The notes: a model not told the origin generated them from the letters alone. A stretch of DNA of 64,000 nt from Lachnospiraceae bacterium (GCA_017621815.1 JAGASK010000043.1:124001-188000), one strand, 5' to 3'. Positions 51,953-61,620 are shown, counted from the stretch's first letter. Program-made: numbers and translations.

Positions 51953-53035
51953 ATGTTTGACAAATTGGAAGATATATTGATTCGGTTTGAAGAAATTATG
52001 GGAGAACTGAATGAACCTACTGTAACCAATAATCAGGAGCGGTTCAGGGCTCTTATGAAAGAACAAAGCGATTTAACGCCCCTTGTGGAAGCTTATAAGG
52101 AGTATAAAAAATGTAAGCAGGATATTGAGGATTCTCTCAGCATGCTGGAAACAGAGTCTGATGAAGATATGAAGGAAATGCTGAAGGAAGAGCTTAATGC
52201 AGCAAAGAAAAGAGTGGAAGAGCTGGAACAGGAACTTAAGATTCTTCTTCTTCCCAAGGATCCTAATGACGAGAAGAATGTAATTGTGGAAATCAGGGCA
52301 GGCGCCGGCGGAGATGAGGCAGCTCTGTTTGCAGCGGAAATTTACCGTATGTATGTGCATTATGCAGAAAGCCAGCGCTGGAAAGTGGAAACCATGAATG
52401 TGGATGAAATAGGCATCGGCGGTATGAAAGAGGTTCAGTTTACGATTACCGGCCAGGGCGCTTATTCCAGGATGAAGTACGAAAGCGGCGTTCACCGTGT
52501 GCAGCGTGTGCCCGAAACAGAATCAGGCGGACGTATTCACACCTCCACAATCAGCGTAGCGGTTATGCCTGAAGTGGATGATGATATTGATATTGTAATT
52601 GATGATAAGGATATCCGTATTGGTGTAATGCGTGCTTCCGGTAACGGCGGACAGTGTGTCAATACTACAGACTCTGCAGTGCGTCTGACCCACTATCCCA
52701 CAGGAATCGTGGTATACAGCCAGACAGAAAAATCCCAGCTGCAGAACAAGGCGAAGGCTTTTGCACTGCTGAAAGCCAAGCTCTATGATATGGAACAGCA
52801 GCAAAGACATGATGCGGAAGCAGAACTCAGAAGAAGTCAGATTGGCACCGGAGACCGTTCCGAAAAGATTCGTACCTATAACTTCCCTCAGGGGCGTGTA
52901 ACAGACCATAGAATCGGTCTTACCATTTATAAGCTGGATAAAGTTATGAACGGAGATATTCAGGAAATTATTGACGGATGTATTGCAGCGGACCAGAGTG
53001 CAAAGCTGGCAAAGATGAATGAGAACAACGTATAA
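51953..53035 (+). CDS. prfA: Peptide chain release factor 1
   Basis: The 360-residue product has domain 1 coiled coil, the stop-codon-reading P-x-T site ([13 protein letters not shown]) that recognises UAA and UAG, and the GGQ loop ([15 protein letters not shown], near residue 232), whose Gln is methylated by PrmC. The common GGQHVN reads GGQCVN here. A terminator follows. Confidence 0.96.
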   Translation: MFDKLEDILIRFEEIMGELNEPTVTNNQERFRALMKEQSDLTPLVEAYKEYKKCKQDIEDSLSMLETESDEDMKEMLKEELNAAKKRVEELEQELKILLLPKDPNDEKNVIVEIRAGAGGDEAALFAAEIYRMYVHYAESQRWKVETMNVDEIGIGGMKEVQFTITGQGAYSRMKYESGVHRVQRVPETESGGRIHTSTISVAVMPEVDDDIDIVIDDKDIRIGVMRASGNGGQCVNTTDSAVRLTHYPTGIVVYSQTEKSQLQNKAKAFALLKAKLYDMEQQQRHDAEAELRRSQIGTGDRSEKIRTYNFPQGRVTDHRIGLTIYKLDKVMNGDIQEIIDGCIAADQSAKLAKMNENNV

Positions 53036-53043
53036 GATGTCTG

Positions 53044-53077
53044 AAAGAGAGGATGCGGATTGCAATCCTCTCTTTTT
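53044..53077 (+). terminator. Intrinsic terminator after prfA
   Basis: AGAGAGGAT (53046-53054) pairs with ATCCTCTCT (53065-53073), followed by T. A second weaker stem, CTTTTTGC..GCAAAAAG, overlaps its 3' side. Confidence 0.85.
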
Positions 53078-53169
53078 GCGGACCGCTTGCAAAAAGGAAA
53101 TGGTTTTGATACCATAGGAACATATTTATGGAAGGTGTGACATAAGAAAAACCGGAGGAAATATATTTC

Positions 53170-53547
53170 ATGAAAGTGATTGAATTTATTCATGCCCATC
53201 AGGAAGATGAAACGGATAAGTGTGAGTGCATCATTTATCCTGACGGAAGTGTGGATGAAGCGCTTCCGTCCCATATTAACAAGCTGATTGAAATAACAGG
53301 CAGAGATTCGTCATGGCTGCATGCGCAAATGTCTAAGGGCATGGAGCCGCTTTTCTGGCTGGTGGAATTCAGCGGCTGTCTGGCTGTCTGGCAGACCAGG
53401 GTGGTATCTCCAGCAAAACCTGCGCAGGTACAGCTGGATGCATTGGAAGAGTTACGGGATGGGGCTTTGCTTGCTCCCAGGTATCTGATGGAGAAAGCTG
53501 ATGAGCAGTATGTGGAAAGCGTCCGGGCTGCAAAGGAGGAAAAATGA
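53170..53547 (+). CDS. Small protein of unknown function
   Basis: The 125-residue product matches no family I recognise. It starts MKVIEFIHAHQEDETDK and contains a Trp-rich central part (SSWLHAQMSKGMEPLFWLVE) and an acidic helical C-terminus. No signal peptide, membrane segment or metal motif. ATG 53170 is preceded by CCGGAGGAAA. Its last four bases overlap the start of the next, also unrecognised, gene, so the two are translated together. Confidence 0.7.
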   Translation: MKVIEFIHAHQEDETDKCECIIYPDGSVDEALPSHINKLIEITGRDSSWLHAQMSKGMEPLFWLVEFSGCLAVWQTRVVSPAKPAQVQLDALEELRDGALLAPRYLMEKADEQYVESVRAAKEEK

Positions 53548-55196
53548 GCATCACTTTTACCAATTTGCAGATAAAAGCGCCTATTGAAACCATACCCAAG
53601 GGGTTGATTCCGGGGAGATATGTCTGTATGCAGACATCAAAGAACTGGACAGCCCTGTTTGAATGTGACGGCAGTTATTTGTGGGAAGAACTGTACAGTC
53701 TGGGCAGAAGAATTTCAAAACAGATATGTGTGCCGGTGATTGCTGTGGGTTTTTTTGATGAAGATGAATTTGAAATGACCCTCCTGATTGAAGGGAAAAT
53801 AATGGCAATTTATCATACCGGTGTTTCAGGTAAGGAGTGCAAGAGCTCTGTGAAGTGGATAGAGGGACTTGAGCTGCCGGAAGAAGAAGCGGCGGCGTTT
53901 CAATATCTGGCAAGAAAGCAAATGTCCGCACATGAAAGTATCCGGCTTTTTTCCAGACTTTTGGGCATTCGCTTTTTTTCCGATATCAGAATGGCGCCGG
54001 AGCAGTATAAAGCGTGGAATGGTGATGCGGAAGAGGCGATAAGGGAAATTAAGGAAGAGAGAAAAGGATTAAAGGTTAAGGGAAAAACCGAAGCAAGACT
54101 TTTACAGGAAATTCCGGGAATGTTTGTTGCCGGAGATGAAAGAAGAGGAATTCTGCAGGCAGTATACCCGGATGGCTTTGGGGATTTTTCCTATAATTGG
54201 ATTCACTGCCTGGAAATCAGGGAAGACGGACTCTTTGAAGTTCATGATTTTCACTATCCTGAAGCCATATTTAAAGAAAATTCCAGACATGCATGGAAGG
54301 ATTATGTACATGAAGTGATACATGTAATGGGAAAAGACATACCCATATGTTACGAAAAATATGATTTGCATGAATATGAGGATGAACTGGATGCTTTAAT
54401 GGAAATTCCGGAAGAGAATATCATGAGAGGAGAGGATTCTCCCCAGATTATAGCGGTACATACGGGACGGGTGATTGATGAAGGGCAGTATGAATACTAT
54501 GAAAGAGGAAAAATGCACAAAAAGAAGGATGAGCTGCGTAAGGCCGCCATTGAAACATCGGGAAAGAGATATTCGGAGAAAAACATTGTAGCGTTTTATG
54601 AATATGAAGACCCTGATTTTGAAAATGCATTTTGGGACAGCTTTGAAAGAATTCCCATATTGACATCAGACGGCGTTTTGAATGTGCGCCTGCAGTATAT
54701 CAAGAATCCCGAAAACATTATATGTGATGCCAGGTTTTTTGATAAGGATTTGAAGCTCCTGCGCAGGACAGAGGTTCGGCTGAATGAGGAATTTCGTGAT
54801 TTTTTGGGGAATTTTAAGTATGCGTATTGTGAAGAAACGGATTGTATCTACATGGGGAATAAAAAGATAGACCTGAAAAACCATAGGACTACAACCGGAA
54901 TGAAGGAACTGAAAAGGGCGGACAGGCTTTTTGTTCATTATGATGCAAAAAATACAGGCTTCCTTTACGCTGTCAGGAATAACTATGTGTACATACTGGA
55001 TTTGAATTTGAAACTGCTTTCCTGTCATATTTTGAAAGGAAAAATCCTTTATTTTTTTGTTAATAAAAAAAGAAACGTGTGTCTGGTTACCGTGATGGAC
55101 CAGACATGGGAGGAAAAGGTACCTGACAAAAATTCGGCGCTCAGATTGTATGAAATAGCGGATAAAGAGAGCAGGACAAATTCCGGGGAAGAGTGA
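53544..55196 (+). CDS. Large protein of unknown function (550 residues)
   Basis: I do not recognise a family. The protein is mixed alpha/beta and rich in aromatic and acidic residues (GFFDEDEFEMTLLIEG; DFSYNWIHCLEIREDGLFEV). The last 130 residues have repeated short strands (CIYMGNKKIDL, RNNYVYILDLNLKLLSCHIL) that look like beta-propeller blades. There is no signal peptide or transmembrane helix. It overlaps the 125-residue gene by 4 bases and is followed by an MBL hydrolase gene within 10 bases, so it belongs to one transcript. Confidence 0.7.
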   Translation: MSITFTNLQIKAPIETIPKGLIPGRYVCMQTSKNWTALFECDGSYLWEELYSLGRRISKQICVPVIAVGFFDEDEFEMTLLIEGKIMAIYHTGVSGKECKSSVKWIEGLELPEEEAAAFQYLARKQMSAHESIRLFSRLLGIRFFSDIRMAPEQYKAWNGDAEEAIREIKEERKGLKVKGKTEARLLQEIPGMFVAGDERRGILQAVYPDGFGDFSYNWIHCLEIREDGLFEVHDFHYPEAIFKENSRHAWKDYVHEVIHVMGKDIPICYEKYDLHEYEDELDALMEIPEENIMRGEDSPQIIAVHTGRVIDEGQYEYYERGKMHKKKDELRKAAIETSGKRYSEKNIVAFYEYEDPDFENAFWDSFERIPILTSDGVLNVRLQYIKNPENIICDARFFDKDLKLLRRTEVRLNEEFRDFLGNFKYAYCEETDCIYMGNKKIDLKNHRTTTGMKELKRADRLFVHYDAKNTGFLYAVRNNYVYILDLNLKLLSCHILKGKILYFFVNKKRNVCLVTVMDQTWEEKVPDKNSALRLYEIADKESRTNSGEE

Positions 55197-55204
55197 GGAA
55201 ATTT

Positions 55205-56032
55205 ATGAGAATTGTTAATTTAATTGAGAATACCCCGGGCAATAGCGGGTGCCTTTGTGAACATGGACTCAGCTTCTATGTTGAGACAAAAAAGCATAAG
55301 CTGCTTGTGGATACGGGAGCTACCGATGCCTTTATCACAAATGCGGATAAGCTTGGTGTGGACTTAAAGCAGGTGGATATTGTGATTTTAAGTCATGGGC
55401 ATTATGATCATGCAGGAGGAATCCTTGGTTTCACAGGAATAAATCCGGACGCACGGATTTTGATGCAGCGCCTTTCAGGCGAAGAATATTATCATCAGAA
55501 TGATTCTATGGAAAAATATATAGGTATTGATTCCCGGATTAAGAAGCTGCCGCAGGCAGAATGGATAGACGGCAATAAGAGAATAGACGATGAAATTTTT
55601 CTTTTTGGCGGTGTGACAGGAAGGAAATTGTGGCCTTCGGGAAACCTGGAGCTTAAGGTAAAAAAGGAAGACGGTTTTTATCAGGATGACTTTTTGCATG
55701 AGCAATATCTTGTGCTGGAAGAGGATAAAAGAAGAATTTTGATATCAGGCTGTGCGCATAACGGTATTTTAAATATTCTGGACAGGTTCAGGGAAATTTA
55801 TGGCACAAATCCTGATATTGTTATCAGCGGTTTTCATATGCGGAAGAAATCAGGATATACTGATGAAGATTTAAAGGTAATCAGGCAAATCGGCATGGAG
55901 CTTGCAAAGCTGAATACCAGATTTTATACCGGTCATTGTACAGGTGAGGTTCCGTATCAGATATTAAAGGAATACATGGGCGAACAGCTGTGTTATGTGC
56001 ACAGCGGTGATGAAGTCCGGGCAGAAGACTGA
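55205..56032 (+). CDS. Metallo-beta-lactamase-fold hydrolase (COG1237 type)
   Basis: The 275-residue protein has the metal motif SHGHYDHAGG (HxHxDH near residue 64), GCAHNGILN and a late TGHCTG. The early ENTPGNSGCLCEHGLSFYVE fits COG1237, some of whose members act in methanopterin-like pathways; in Clostridia the substrate is unknown. ATG 55205 is chosen since GAGGA lies 5-6 bases upstream; the GTG at 55193 overlaps the previous stop. Confidence 0.85.
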   Translation: MRIVNLIENTPGNSGCLCEHGLSFYVETKKHKLLVDTGATDAFITNADKLGVDLKQVDIVILSHGHYDHAGGILGFTGINPDARILMQRLSGEEYYHQNDSMEKYIGIDSRIKKLPQAEWIDGNKRIDDEIFLFGGVTGRKLWPSGNLELKVKKEDGFYQDDFLHEQYLVLEEDKRRILISGCAHNGILNILDRFREIYGTNPDIVISGFHMRKKSGYTDEDLKVIRQIGMELAKLNTRFYTGHCTGEVPYQILKEYMGEQLCYVHSGDEVRAED

Positions 56033-56055
56033 AAAAATGTGATGGGGGATAAAAA

Positions 56056-56748
56056 GTGAAATATTTCGGAGAAGGTTTGAGTGAAAAGCATAAGGAATTA
56101 AACAGCATTATCCGTAAAGAAGAAATGCTTGATAAAGCTAAAGAATTGTTTCTGGAAATTCATGCAGCGCTGCATCTGTCCGAAGCAACGGGGACGGAGC
56201 ACAATGAGGTTGACAGCCTGATAGAGGATTTACAGGATAAAGAATATACAATTATGCCGACCTCCCGGGATGAAACCATTGCCTGGGCGCTGTGGCACAT
56301 GACAAGAATTGAAGATTTGACCATGAATTACCTTGTGGCAGGCAGGGAACAGGTTTTTAATGAAACCTGGAGAAAGAAAATGAAGGTCCGCATTACCGAT
56401 ACGGGAAATGCGCTGACGGATGAAGAGATTATTGCCCTGAGCAGCAGAATCAATATCAGGGAACTTTTGAATTACCGCAGCAGGGTTGCGGAAAGAACAA
56501 GGAAAATCGTGTCAGGACTGAAGGCGGAGGATATGAAGCGGAAGGTGCAGGCGGCAGACCTGGATAAAATCCTGTTAAAGGGCGGGGTGACCAAGCATCA
56601 GGATTCTATCTGGCTTTTGGATTTCTGGGGCAGGAAAAATGTGGCAGGAATTCTGCTGATGCCTGCCAGCAGGCATATTATGCTTCATCTGAATGACTGC
56701 TGTAAATGGAAGGAATATATCAGGAGTAAAGAAAATTATTATATGTAA
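56056..56748 (+). CDS. DinB-like protein
   Basis: The 230-residue helical protein carries WALWHMTRIEDLTMNYL and later LMPASRHIMLHLND, which match the spaced His residues of DinB/YfiT four-helix-bundle proteins that bind a metal and often act as thiol transferases. GTG 56056 follows a GGGGGA site. It is 23 bases after the MBL gene and 17 before the cupin gene. Confidence 0.7.
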   Translation: MKYFGEGLSEKHKELNSIIRKEEMLDKAKELFLEIHAALHLSEATGTEHNEVDSLIEDLQDKEYTIMPTSRDETIAWALWHMTRIEDLTMNYLVAGREQVFNETWRKKMKVRITDTGNALTDEEIIALSSRINIRELLNYRSRVAERTRKIVSGLKAEDMKRKVQAADLDKILLKGGVTKHQDSIWLLDFWGRKNVAGILLMPASRHIMLHLNDCCKWKEYIRSKENYYM

Positions 56749-56765
56749 AAAAGGAGACTGAAATT

Positions 56766-57110
56766 ATGAGAAGTGCGGACCAGAAGGAATTTTTAGGCGG
56801 ACAGGGCGTGGTGCATTTTGACCACATATTGGAAGCCGGGGAGATGCATGGTATGAACCGTGTGTATGCAAAAGTAACGCTGCAGAAGGGATGTTCCATC
56901 GGATATCACGTGCATAACGGAGATGGGGAAGATTATTATGTGATTAAGGGAACCGCTACCATTGATGACAATCATGAAAGAACCCTGACACTTAAGGAAG
57001 GGGAACATTATTTTACACCTTCAGGCAAAGGACACAGCCTGGCGAATCTTGAAGAGGAAGAATTACAGGTTATGGCACTGATTATTTATGACCACGAAAA
57101 ACAGGCATAA
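56766..57110 (+). CDS. Cupin-domain protein
   Basis: The 114-residue single-cupin protein has motif 1 (GYHVHNGDGEDYYVIKG, with His-x-His and Glu) and motif 2 (GEHYFTPSGKGHSL), the usual metal site. Small cupins bind sugars or other ligands; function is not specific. A ribosome site (AAAAGGAG) lies before ATG 56766, and a terminator follows. Confidence 0.85.
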   Translation: MRSADQKEFLGGQGVVHFDHILEAGEMHGMNRVYAKVTLQKGCSIGYHVHNGDGEDYYVIKGTATIDDNHERTLTLKEGEHYFTPSGKGHSLANLEEEELQVMALIIYDHEKQA

Positions 57111-57120
57111 GACGGTAAAG

Positions 57121-57150
57121 GCATCGAATGTTTACATTTTGATGCTTTTT
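57121..57150 (+). terminator. Intrinsic terminator after the cupin gene
   Basis: GCATCGAA (57121-57128) pairs with TTTTGATGC (57137-57145; one G-T pair), then a T-run. Confidence 0.7.
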
Positions 57151-57168
57151 TCATGCCTTTTTTATGAT
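57139..57168 (+). promoter_or_regulatory. Possible promoter of the first two-component system
   Basis: TTGATG (57139-57144), 18 bp, TATGAT (57163-57168), 38 bp before the regulator gene. A copy of AATGTTTACA (57127-57136) lies just upstream and recurs at 59276. Confidence 0.45.
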
Positions 57169-57205
57169 ACGATAAAAAGAGAAATTGTGAGCCGGGGGAA
57201 ATGAT

Positions 57206-57877
57206 ATGAAAACAAGAATTCTTGTAATCGAAGATGATAATTCCATTTCAGAGCTGATTTGCATGAATCTGGAAGCTGCAGGCTATGAAGCAATTCCCAT
57301 TCTGGACGGATTGGAAGCGGAAAGCTTTATTAAGGCTGCCGAAAAGGGGAGTATTTCCCTTGCGCTTGTGGATGTGATGCTGCCGGGAAAGGACGGCTTT
57401 GCCTTAATGGAAGATTTGCAGGGAGCAGAGGTCCCGGTAATTTACCTTACGGCAAAGGATGATGTGATTTCCAAAGTGCATGGGCTAAAGAGCGGGGCAG
57501 AGGATTATATTGTCAAGCCTTTTGAGGTGCTGGAGCTTTTGGTCCGCATGGAAAAGGTGCTGAAGAGGACAGGCAAAAGCCGTGAAAAAATACAGATACG
57601 TGATGTAATCATTGACTTAAAGGAACATAGTGTAACAAAGAGCGGGGAAAAGGTTCCGTTAAAACCTATGGAATATGAACTTTTAGTGACCCTTGCAGAA
57701 GGTAAAAATGTAGCCTTCAGCAGGGAACAGCTGTTAAACAGGATTTGGGGAACGGATTATGTGGGAGAAACCAGAACTGTGGATGTGCATATCGGACAGC
57801 TTCGCAAGAAGCTTGAGTTTCATGATGTGATTCGCACCATATCGAAAACAGGATATCGATTGGAGGACATGGAATAA
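57206..57877 (+). CDS. OmpR/PhoB-family response regulator
   Basis: The 223-residue protein has a receiver domain (VIEDDNSISEL acid pair, phosphorylated Asp in LVDVMLPGKDGF, YLTAK, VKPFE) and a winged-helix DNA-binding domain with VDVHIGQLRKKLE. It is partnered with the kinase gene that begins directly after its stop. Phosphorylation would activate binding to promoter boxes; see the TTTACA boxes at 59269. Confidence 0.93.
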   Translation: MKTRILVIEDDNSISELICMNLEAAGYEAIPILDGLEAESFIKAAEKGSISLALVDVMLPGKDGFALMEDLQGAEVPVIYLTAKDDVISKVHGLKSGAEDYIVKPFEVLELLVRMEKVLKRTGKSREKIQIRDVIIDLKEHSVTKSGEKVPLKPMEYELLVTLAEGKNVAFSREQLLNRIWGTDYVGETRTVDVHIGQLRKKLEFHDVIRTISKTGYRLEDME

Positions 57878-59266
57878 ATGAAGCTGTGGCAAAAATTATC
57901 TCTGGTAACAGTATCTGTACTGCTGCTTATGGGAATGATTTTCGGTACCCTGGTAATTTACAGGTCCACTGTTTATAACCAGAATAAAACAGTGGAAAGC
58001 TACGAACAGCAGCTGAAATCTGCTGCTTATGCATTTGCAAAAGAGCTGCAGAGCAGTCCCATAGACAGCTACAGGGAAGCTACGAAGAATTCTTATCTGC
58101 ATTTTTTAATCAGGCGTTATGATTCGTCAGAGTATATTTTGATTGAAAATGGCAGAGTGGTCTGTAATGAAACGCCTTTTGAACTGGCTGACGCAGCGGA
58201 TGAAAGATGGAAATCGGAGGAAGTTTTCAGCATAATCCAAAGAACGGGAAAAGAATATATTCTGCTGGCAGGAAAGAAGATTCCCGTTTCTTCCGGTTCT
58301 GATTACAGTCTGGTTCTGGTAAAGGATATTTCCTCCATGTATTATGAAATCCGCACCCAGGCATTTTTTTATATACTCATATATCTGGGAGTGTCGCTGC
58401 TTTCTGTTTTACTGGTATTTTTTATGACGGGAAGGATTCTGCGACCTTTACGGGAATTGCAGAGAGCCGCACAGGATATCAGGGAGGGGGAACTGACAAG
58501 GCGGGCGGATGTTCATTCAAAGGATGAAATGGGAATGATGGCGGAAGCCTTTAACAGTATGGCGGACAGAATTGAAAATCAGGTTACTGAACTGGAAATG
58601 GAGTCGGAACGCCGCAGACAGATGCTGGGAAGCCTTGCCCATGAACTGAAAACACCCATGACTTCCATCATCGGCTATTCGGATTCCCTTCTGCATGTAA
58701 ATCTGAAGGAAGAAAAAAAGGAAAGGGCGCTTCAGCATATTTATGAGGAATGCAGGCGTCTGGAACGGCTGTCCGGAAAGCTTATGAGCCTGATTGGAAT
58801 GTATGATAATGACAGTATCTGCATGGAAACAGTGTCCATGGAAAAGCTGTTTGAGCAGACACTGTCCCTGGAAGAATATAATCTGAAAAAGAGGGGAATA
58901 CGGCTGGAATATTCCTGTCAAATGCCGGACAGGAAGCTGGATAGGGATTTGTTTACGAGTCTTCTTGTCAATCTCATTGACAATGCGGCAAAGGCCAGTA
59001 AAGAAGGGCAGGTCATTACCCTTACCGGAAAAGATAATGTGGTTTCTGTAAAAGACGAAGGCTGCGGGATTCCTGAAGCGGAAATAGGACGGGTTACGGA
59101 AGCCTTTTATATGGTGGACAAGGCCAGAAGCAGAAAGGCAGGGGGAAGCGGACTGGGACTTGCGCTCTGCAGTAAAATTGCAGAGCTTCACGGCGCCGGG
59201 CTGCTTATTGAAAGTCAGGAAGGCACAGGCACTGTTGTTTCTGTTGTGTTTGATGAAGAAAGGTAG
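57878..59266 (+). CDS. Sensor histidine kinase
   Basis: The 462-residue kinase has two transmembrane helices (about residues 8-28 and 160-185) with an extracytoplasmic sensor between, a HAMP linker (RILRPLRELQ ... EMGMMAEAFNSMADRIENQ region), a HisKA helix with the phospho-acceptor His in SLAHELKTPMTSI, and the ATPase domain with N box NLIDNAAKAS, G1 DEGCGIP and G2 GGSGLGLALC. It phosphorylates the regulator encoded just upstream. The stimulus is unknown. Confidence 0.93.
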   Translation: MKLWQKLSLVTVSVLLLMGMIFGTLVIYRSTVYNQNKTVESYEQQLKSAAYAFAKELQSSPIDSYREATKNSYLHFLIRRYDSSEYILIENGRVVCNETPFELADAADERWKSEEVFSIIQRTGKEYILLAGKKIPVSSGSDYSLVLVKDISSMYYEIRTQAFFYILIYLGVSLLSVLLVFFMTGRILRPLRELQRAAQDIREGELTRRADVHSKDEMGMMAEAFNSMADRIENQVTELEMESERRRQMLGSLAHELKTPMTSIIGYSDSLLHVNLKEEKKERALQHIYEECRRLERLSGKLMSLIGMYDNDSICMETVSMEKLFEQTLSLEEYNLKKRGIRLEYSCQMPDRKLDRDLFTSLLVNLIDNAAKASKEGQVITLTGKDNVVSVKDEGCGIPEAEIGRVTEAFYMVDKARSRKAGGSGLGLALCSKIAELHGAGLLIESQEGTGTVVSVVFDEER

Positions 59267-59268
59267 CA

Positions 59269-59306
59269 TTTACAAAATGTTTACAGTTTGCTGAATACCT
59301 TTTACA
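59269..59306. promoter_or_regulatory. Three phased TTTACA boxes, candidate regulator site
   Basis: TTTACA occurs at 59269, 59280 and 59301, spaced 11 and 21 bp (about one and two DNA turns), just ahead of the lipoprotein gene and right after the two-component system. Direct TT-x-ACA repeats are typical of PhoP-class regulators in Firmicutes. TATGCT at 59318-59323 could be the -10. Confidence 0.5.
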
Positions 59307-59368
59307 GGGCGGCATAGTATGCTGTTATTGTTTCCGGAAAGGGAAAATAACAGTATGGAGGTTTGGAT

Positions 59369-60919
59369 ATGAGGAAAAGGAAGATAGGATGTTTAACGGC
59401 TGTTCTTGGCATGGCAGCAGTAATGAGCATGGCAGGCTGCAGTGACAGCAAGCAGACAACACAGCAGCTGGTGACGCCTAAGGGAGAAGAAACAGTTGAT
59501 ATGCAGGAAGGGCAGAGTGAAAATAACCGGCAGGGAAGCAACGGGGAAAGCAGCCAGGACAGCACAGCAGAGGGAACTGCCGGAACGGTCGCAGGAAATA
59601 CAGGAGCCGGAGGTATTGCACAGCAGGTGCAGGCACCGGATAGATACCAGGCCGATTTTTCGGACGGTGCGGTTAACGTACATGTGGATGCCCCGGTAAT
59701 AATACCGGACAGTGCAGGTTTTAAGCTTTACAAGGTGTCGGGAAGGCCTTTTTCACAGGAAGATTATGATGCTGTAAGTCATGTGCTCCTTGAAGACGCT
59801 CCTCTTTGGAGCCGGGATTATGAGGTAATGGAGGAATCCCACGGTTTTATCAAAGAGGAAATTGAAGAAAGAATTGCGCAGATAAAAGAAACGGCGGAAA
59901 GGAACGGGGGACTTGACCAAATAAATGAAGCGGAAGCAAAAGGAAGAAAATATGGGGAAACTCTTGCGGATTGGGAGGTATTGCTTGAAGCCGCTCCGGA
60001 GGAACCCGTTATTGTGGAGGTGCCCGGGGTTGTTCCCTATGTGAAAGCCGGAAAAACGGAAAATGAGAAGCAGAATGCCTACAGTATGAATATGCTGGAT
60101 GGCAATGCAACGGTAAACGGCGAGGATTATTACGTGTTCATGGATAACAATTTTCAGGAAGACTGGCAGTGGATAAGGTTTACAGTCAGAAGCCGGGAAA
60201 GGAGACTGGGAGAAAACCGTGTATTTCTTTCTGATGAGGAAATCCCTGCCGGACTTTCTGAAGAAGAAATCTGTGAAGAGGCAGCCGGACTGGTAAAGGA
60301 AATGGGATTTTCGGACTTTGAACCTGCCGGAGGCGAATATTTTCAGAAATTGCAGCAGGCAGAGGATGATGAAAACGTAATGGTGCCAAAGGGAACAATC
60401 GGATACGGCATTAATTTTACCAGGACTCTTGAAGGGATTCCCGTGACTTATACTTCAAATTCAGGAACTACGGTAGGAACAGATGTGACCGCATATGTTA
60501 CATGGCCTTATGAAACACTGAGAATGGTTTTTGATGAAAAGGGCATGACGGATTTTTCCTGGGAAAACCCTTATACCATCGAAAAACAGTCTGATGAATA
60601 TGTGTTTTTGATGCCCTTTACCGACATACAGAATATTTTTGAAGAAATCATAATAAAAAAATATAAAACCCTGGCGGAATATGACAATGACATAGCCTTC
60701 TATTTCAATATTAATGAGGTACGGCTGGGCTATATGCGCGTCAGGGACAGCGCCGGAGCTGGAACCGGAACTATGATTCCCGTGTGGGATTTCTTCGGAA
60801 CCCAGACGATTGTTTATGCAGAGGAGGATGAGCCATATGTAGATGCAGGGCCTTATTCCAGCTGGCTTACCGTAAATGCAATGGACGGCACCGTTATTGA
60901 CAGGGGGCTGGGTTATTAG
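59369..60919 (+). CDS. Lipoprotein linked to the two-component system (possible DUF6034)
   Basis: The 516-residue protein has a lipoprotein signal (VMSMAGCSDS) and then a Ser/Gly/Gln-rich low-complexity stretch (about 28-90). The folded rest starts at ADFSDGAVNVHVDAPVIIPD and has no enzyme motif I know; it resembles the DUF6034 lipoproteins of Lachnospiraceae, from memory and unproven. It is anchored outside the membrane, where it could sense or shield the cell surface. ATG 59369 is chosen because GGAGG (59357-59361) is 7 bases upstream; the TTG at 59363 is too near. Probably regulated by the boxes at 59269-59306. Confidence 0.75.
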   Translation: MRKRKIGCLTAVLGMAAVMSMAGCSDSKQTTQQLVTPKGEETVDMQEGQSENNRQGSNGESSQDSTAEGTAGTVAGNTGAGGIAQQVQAPDRYQADFSDGAVNVHVDAPVIIPDSAGFKLYKVSGRPFSQEDYDAVSHVLLEDAPLWSRDYEVMEESHGFIKEEIEERIAQIKETAERNGGLDQINEAEAKGRKYGETLADWEVLLEAAPEEPVIVEVPGVVPYVKAGKTENEKQNAYSMNMLDGNATVNGEDYYVFMDNNFQEDWQWIRFTVRSRERRLGENRVFLSDEEIPAGLSEEEICEEAAGLVKEMGFSDFEPAGGEYFQKLQQAEDDENVMVPKGTIGYGINFTRTLEGIPVTYTSNSGTTVGTDVTAYVTWPYETLRMVFDEKGMTDFSWENPYTIEKQSDEYVFLMPFTDIQNIFEEIIIKKYKTLAEYDNDIAFYFNINEVRLGYMRVRDSAGAGTGTMIPVWDFFGTQTIVYAEEDEPYVDAGPYSSWLTVNAMDGTVIDRGLGY

Positions 60920-60947
60920 ATTTCCGGTAAATGATATTATGATAAAT

Positions 60948-61011
60948 AGCAGCCCACATTTGAAGCCTGTGGGCTGTTGTTGGTACCATAAGGCAGCCTG
61001 CAAAGGCTGCC
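60948..61011. terminator. Two hairpins between converging genes
   Basis: AGCAGCCCACA (60948-60958) with TGTGGGCTGTT (60968-60977, one G-T pair), and GGCAGCC-TGCAAA-GGCTGCC (60992-61011). T-runs are poor on both sides, so this is probably a weak two-way terminator. Confidence 0.5.
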
Positions 61012-61022
61012 GATTCTTATAG

Positions 61023-61484
61023 TCAGTCTAACGTAAATAACGGTGTATTTTCTTTTTCTGTAATTGATTTGCTGTAAAAGCCTAAAAAATCTTTTTTTTC
61101 CCAGCCTCTGTTCTGCCAGAAGGCCTTTCCTTTCTCATTGCTCTCCATTACATTTAAACAGACCCGGGTAATTCCCTCTTTTTTCAGTGCTGATATGGAA
61201 GCTTCTATCAGTGCGGTTGCAATGCCTTGATTGTGATAAGCTTCCTGAACAACTGTATGATAAATGTATCCACGCCTGCCGTCATTGCCGCATAAAATAG
61301 CGCCAACTATAATGCCGCTGTTTAGAGCAACAAAGTTTGTTGAGGGATTTCTTTTTAAAAATAAAGAGATTCCTTCTTTAGAATCGTCAAGGCTGCGCAG
61401 TCCCATGCCTGTTGTGCTTGTCCATAATTGAAATAATTCTTTATAATCGGCTATGTCCATCAGCCGGATGGTATTCTTCTTCAT
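61023..61484 (-). CDS. GNAT-family N-acetyltransferase
   Basis: The 153-residue product has the GNAT fold: VGAILCGNDGRRGYIYHTVV leading to the acetyl-CoA-binding motif YHNQGIATALIEAS, and NEKGKAFWQNRGW near the end. It moves an acetyl group from acetyl-CoA to an amine of an unknown small molecule or protein. It is a single gene on the - strand between two + strand operons, preceded by a GGGACGGGA-type ribosome site. Confidence 0.9.
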   Translation of the reverse strand: MKKNTIRLMDIADYKELFQLWTSTTGMGLRSLDDSKEGISLFLKRNPSTNFVALNSGIIVGAILCGNDGRRGYIYHTVVQEAYHNQGIATALIEASISALKKEGITRVCLNVMESNEKGKAFWQNRGWEKKDFLGFYSKSITEKENTPLFTLD

Positions 61485-61620
61485 TTTGATTTCCCGTCCC
61501 TGTAGGATTTACAGAATTGCATATATACAAATTTCTGCTTTTTATATTGTACTACAATTTTCAAAGAAGTAATATAAATATATGATTAAAGTGTTGACAC
61601 AAACGAGGGTCTTTTTAAAA

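Noticed and set aside
53072-53097. Second terminator after prfA
   Set aside because: The stem shares bases with the better first terminator and is mostly A-T runs.
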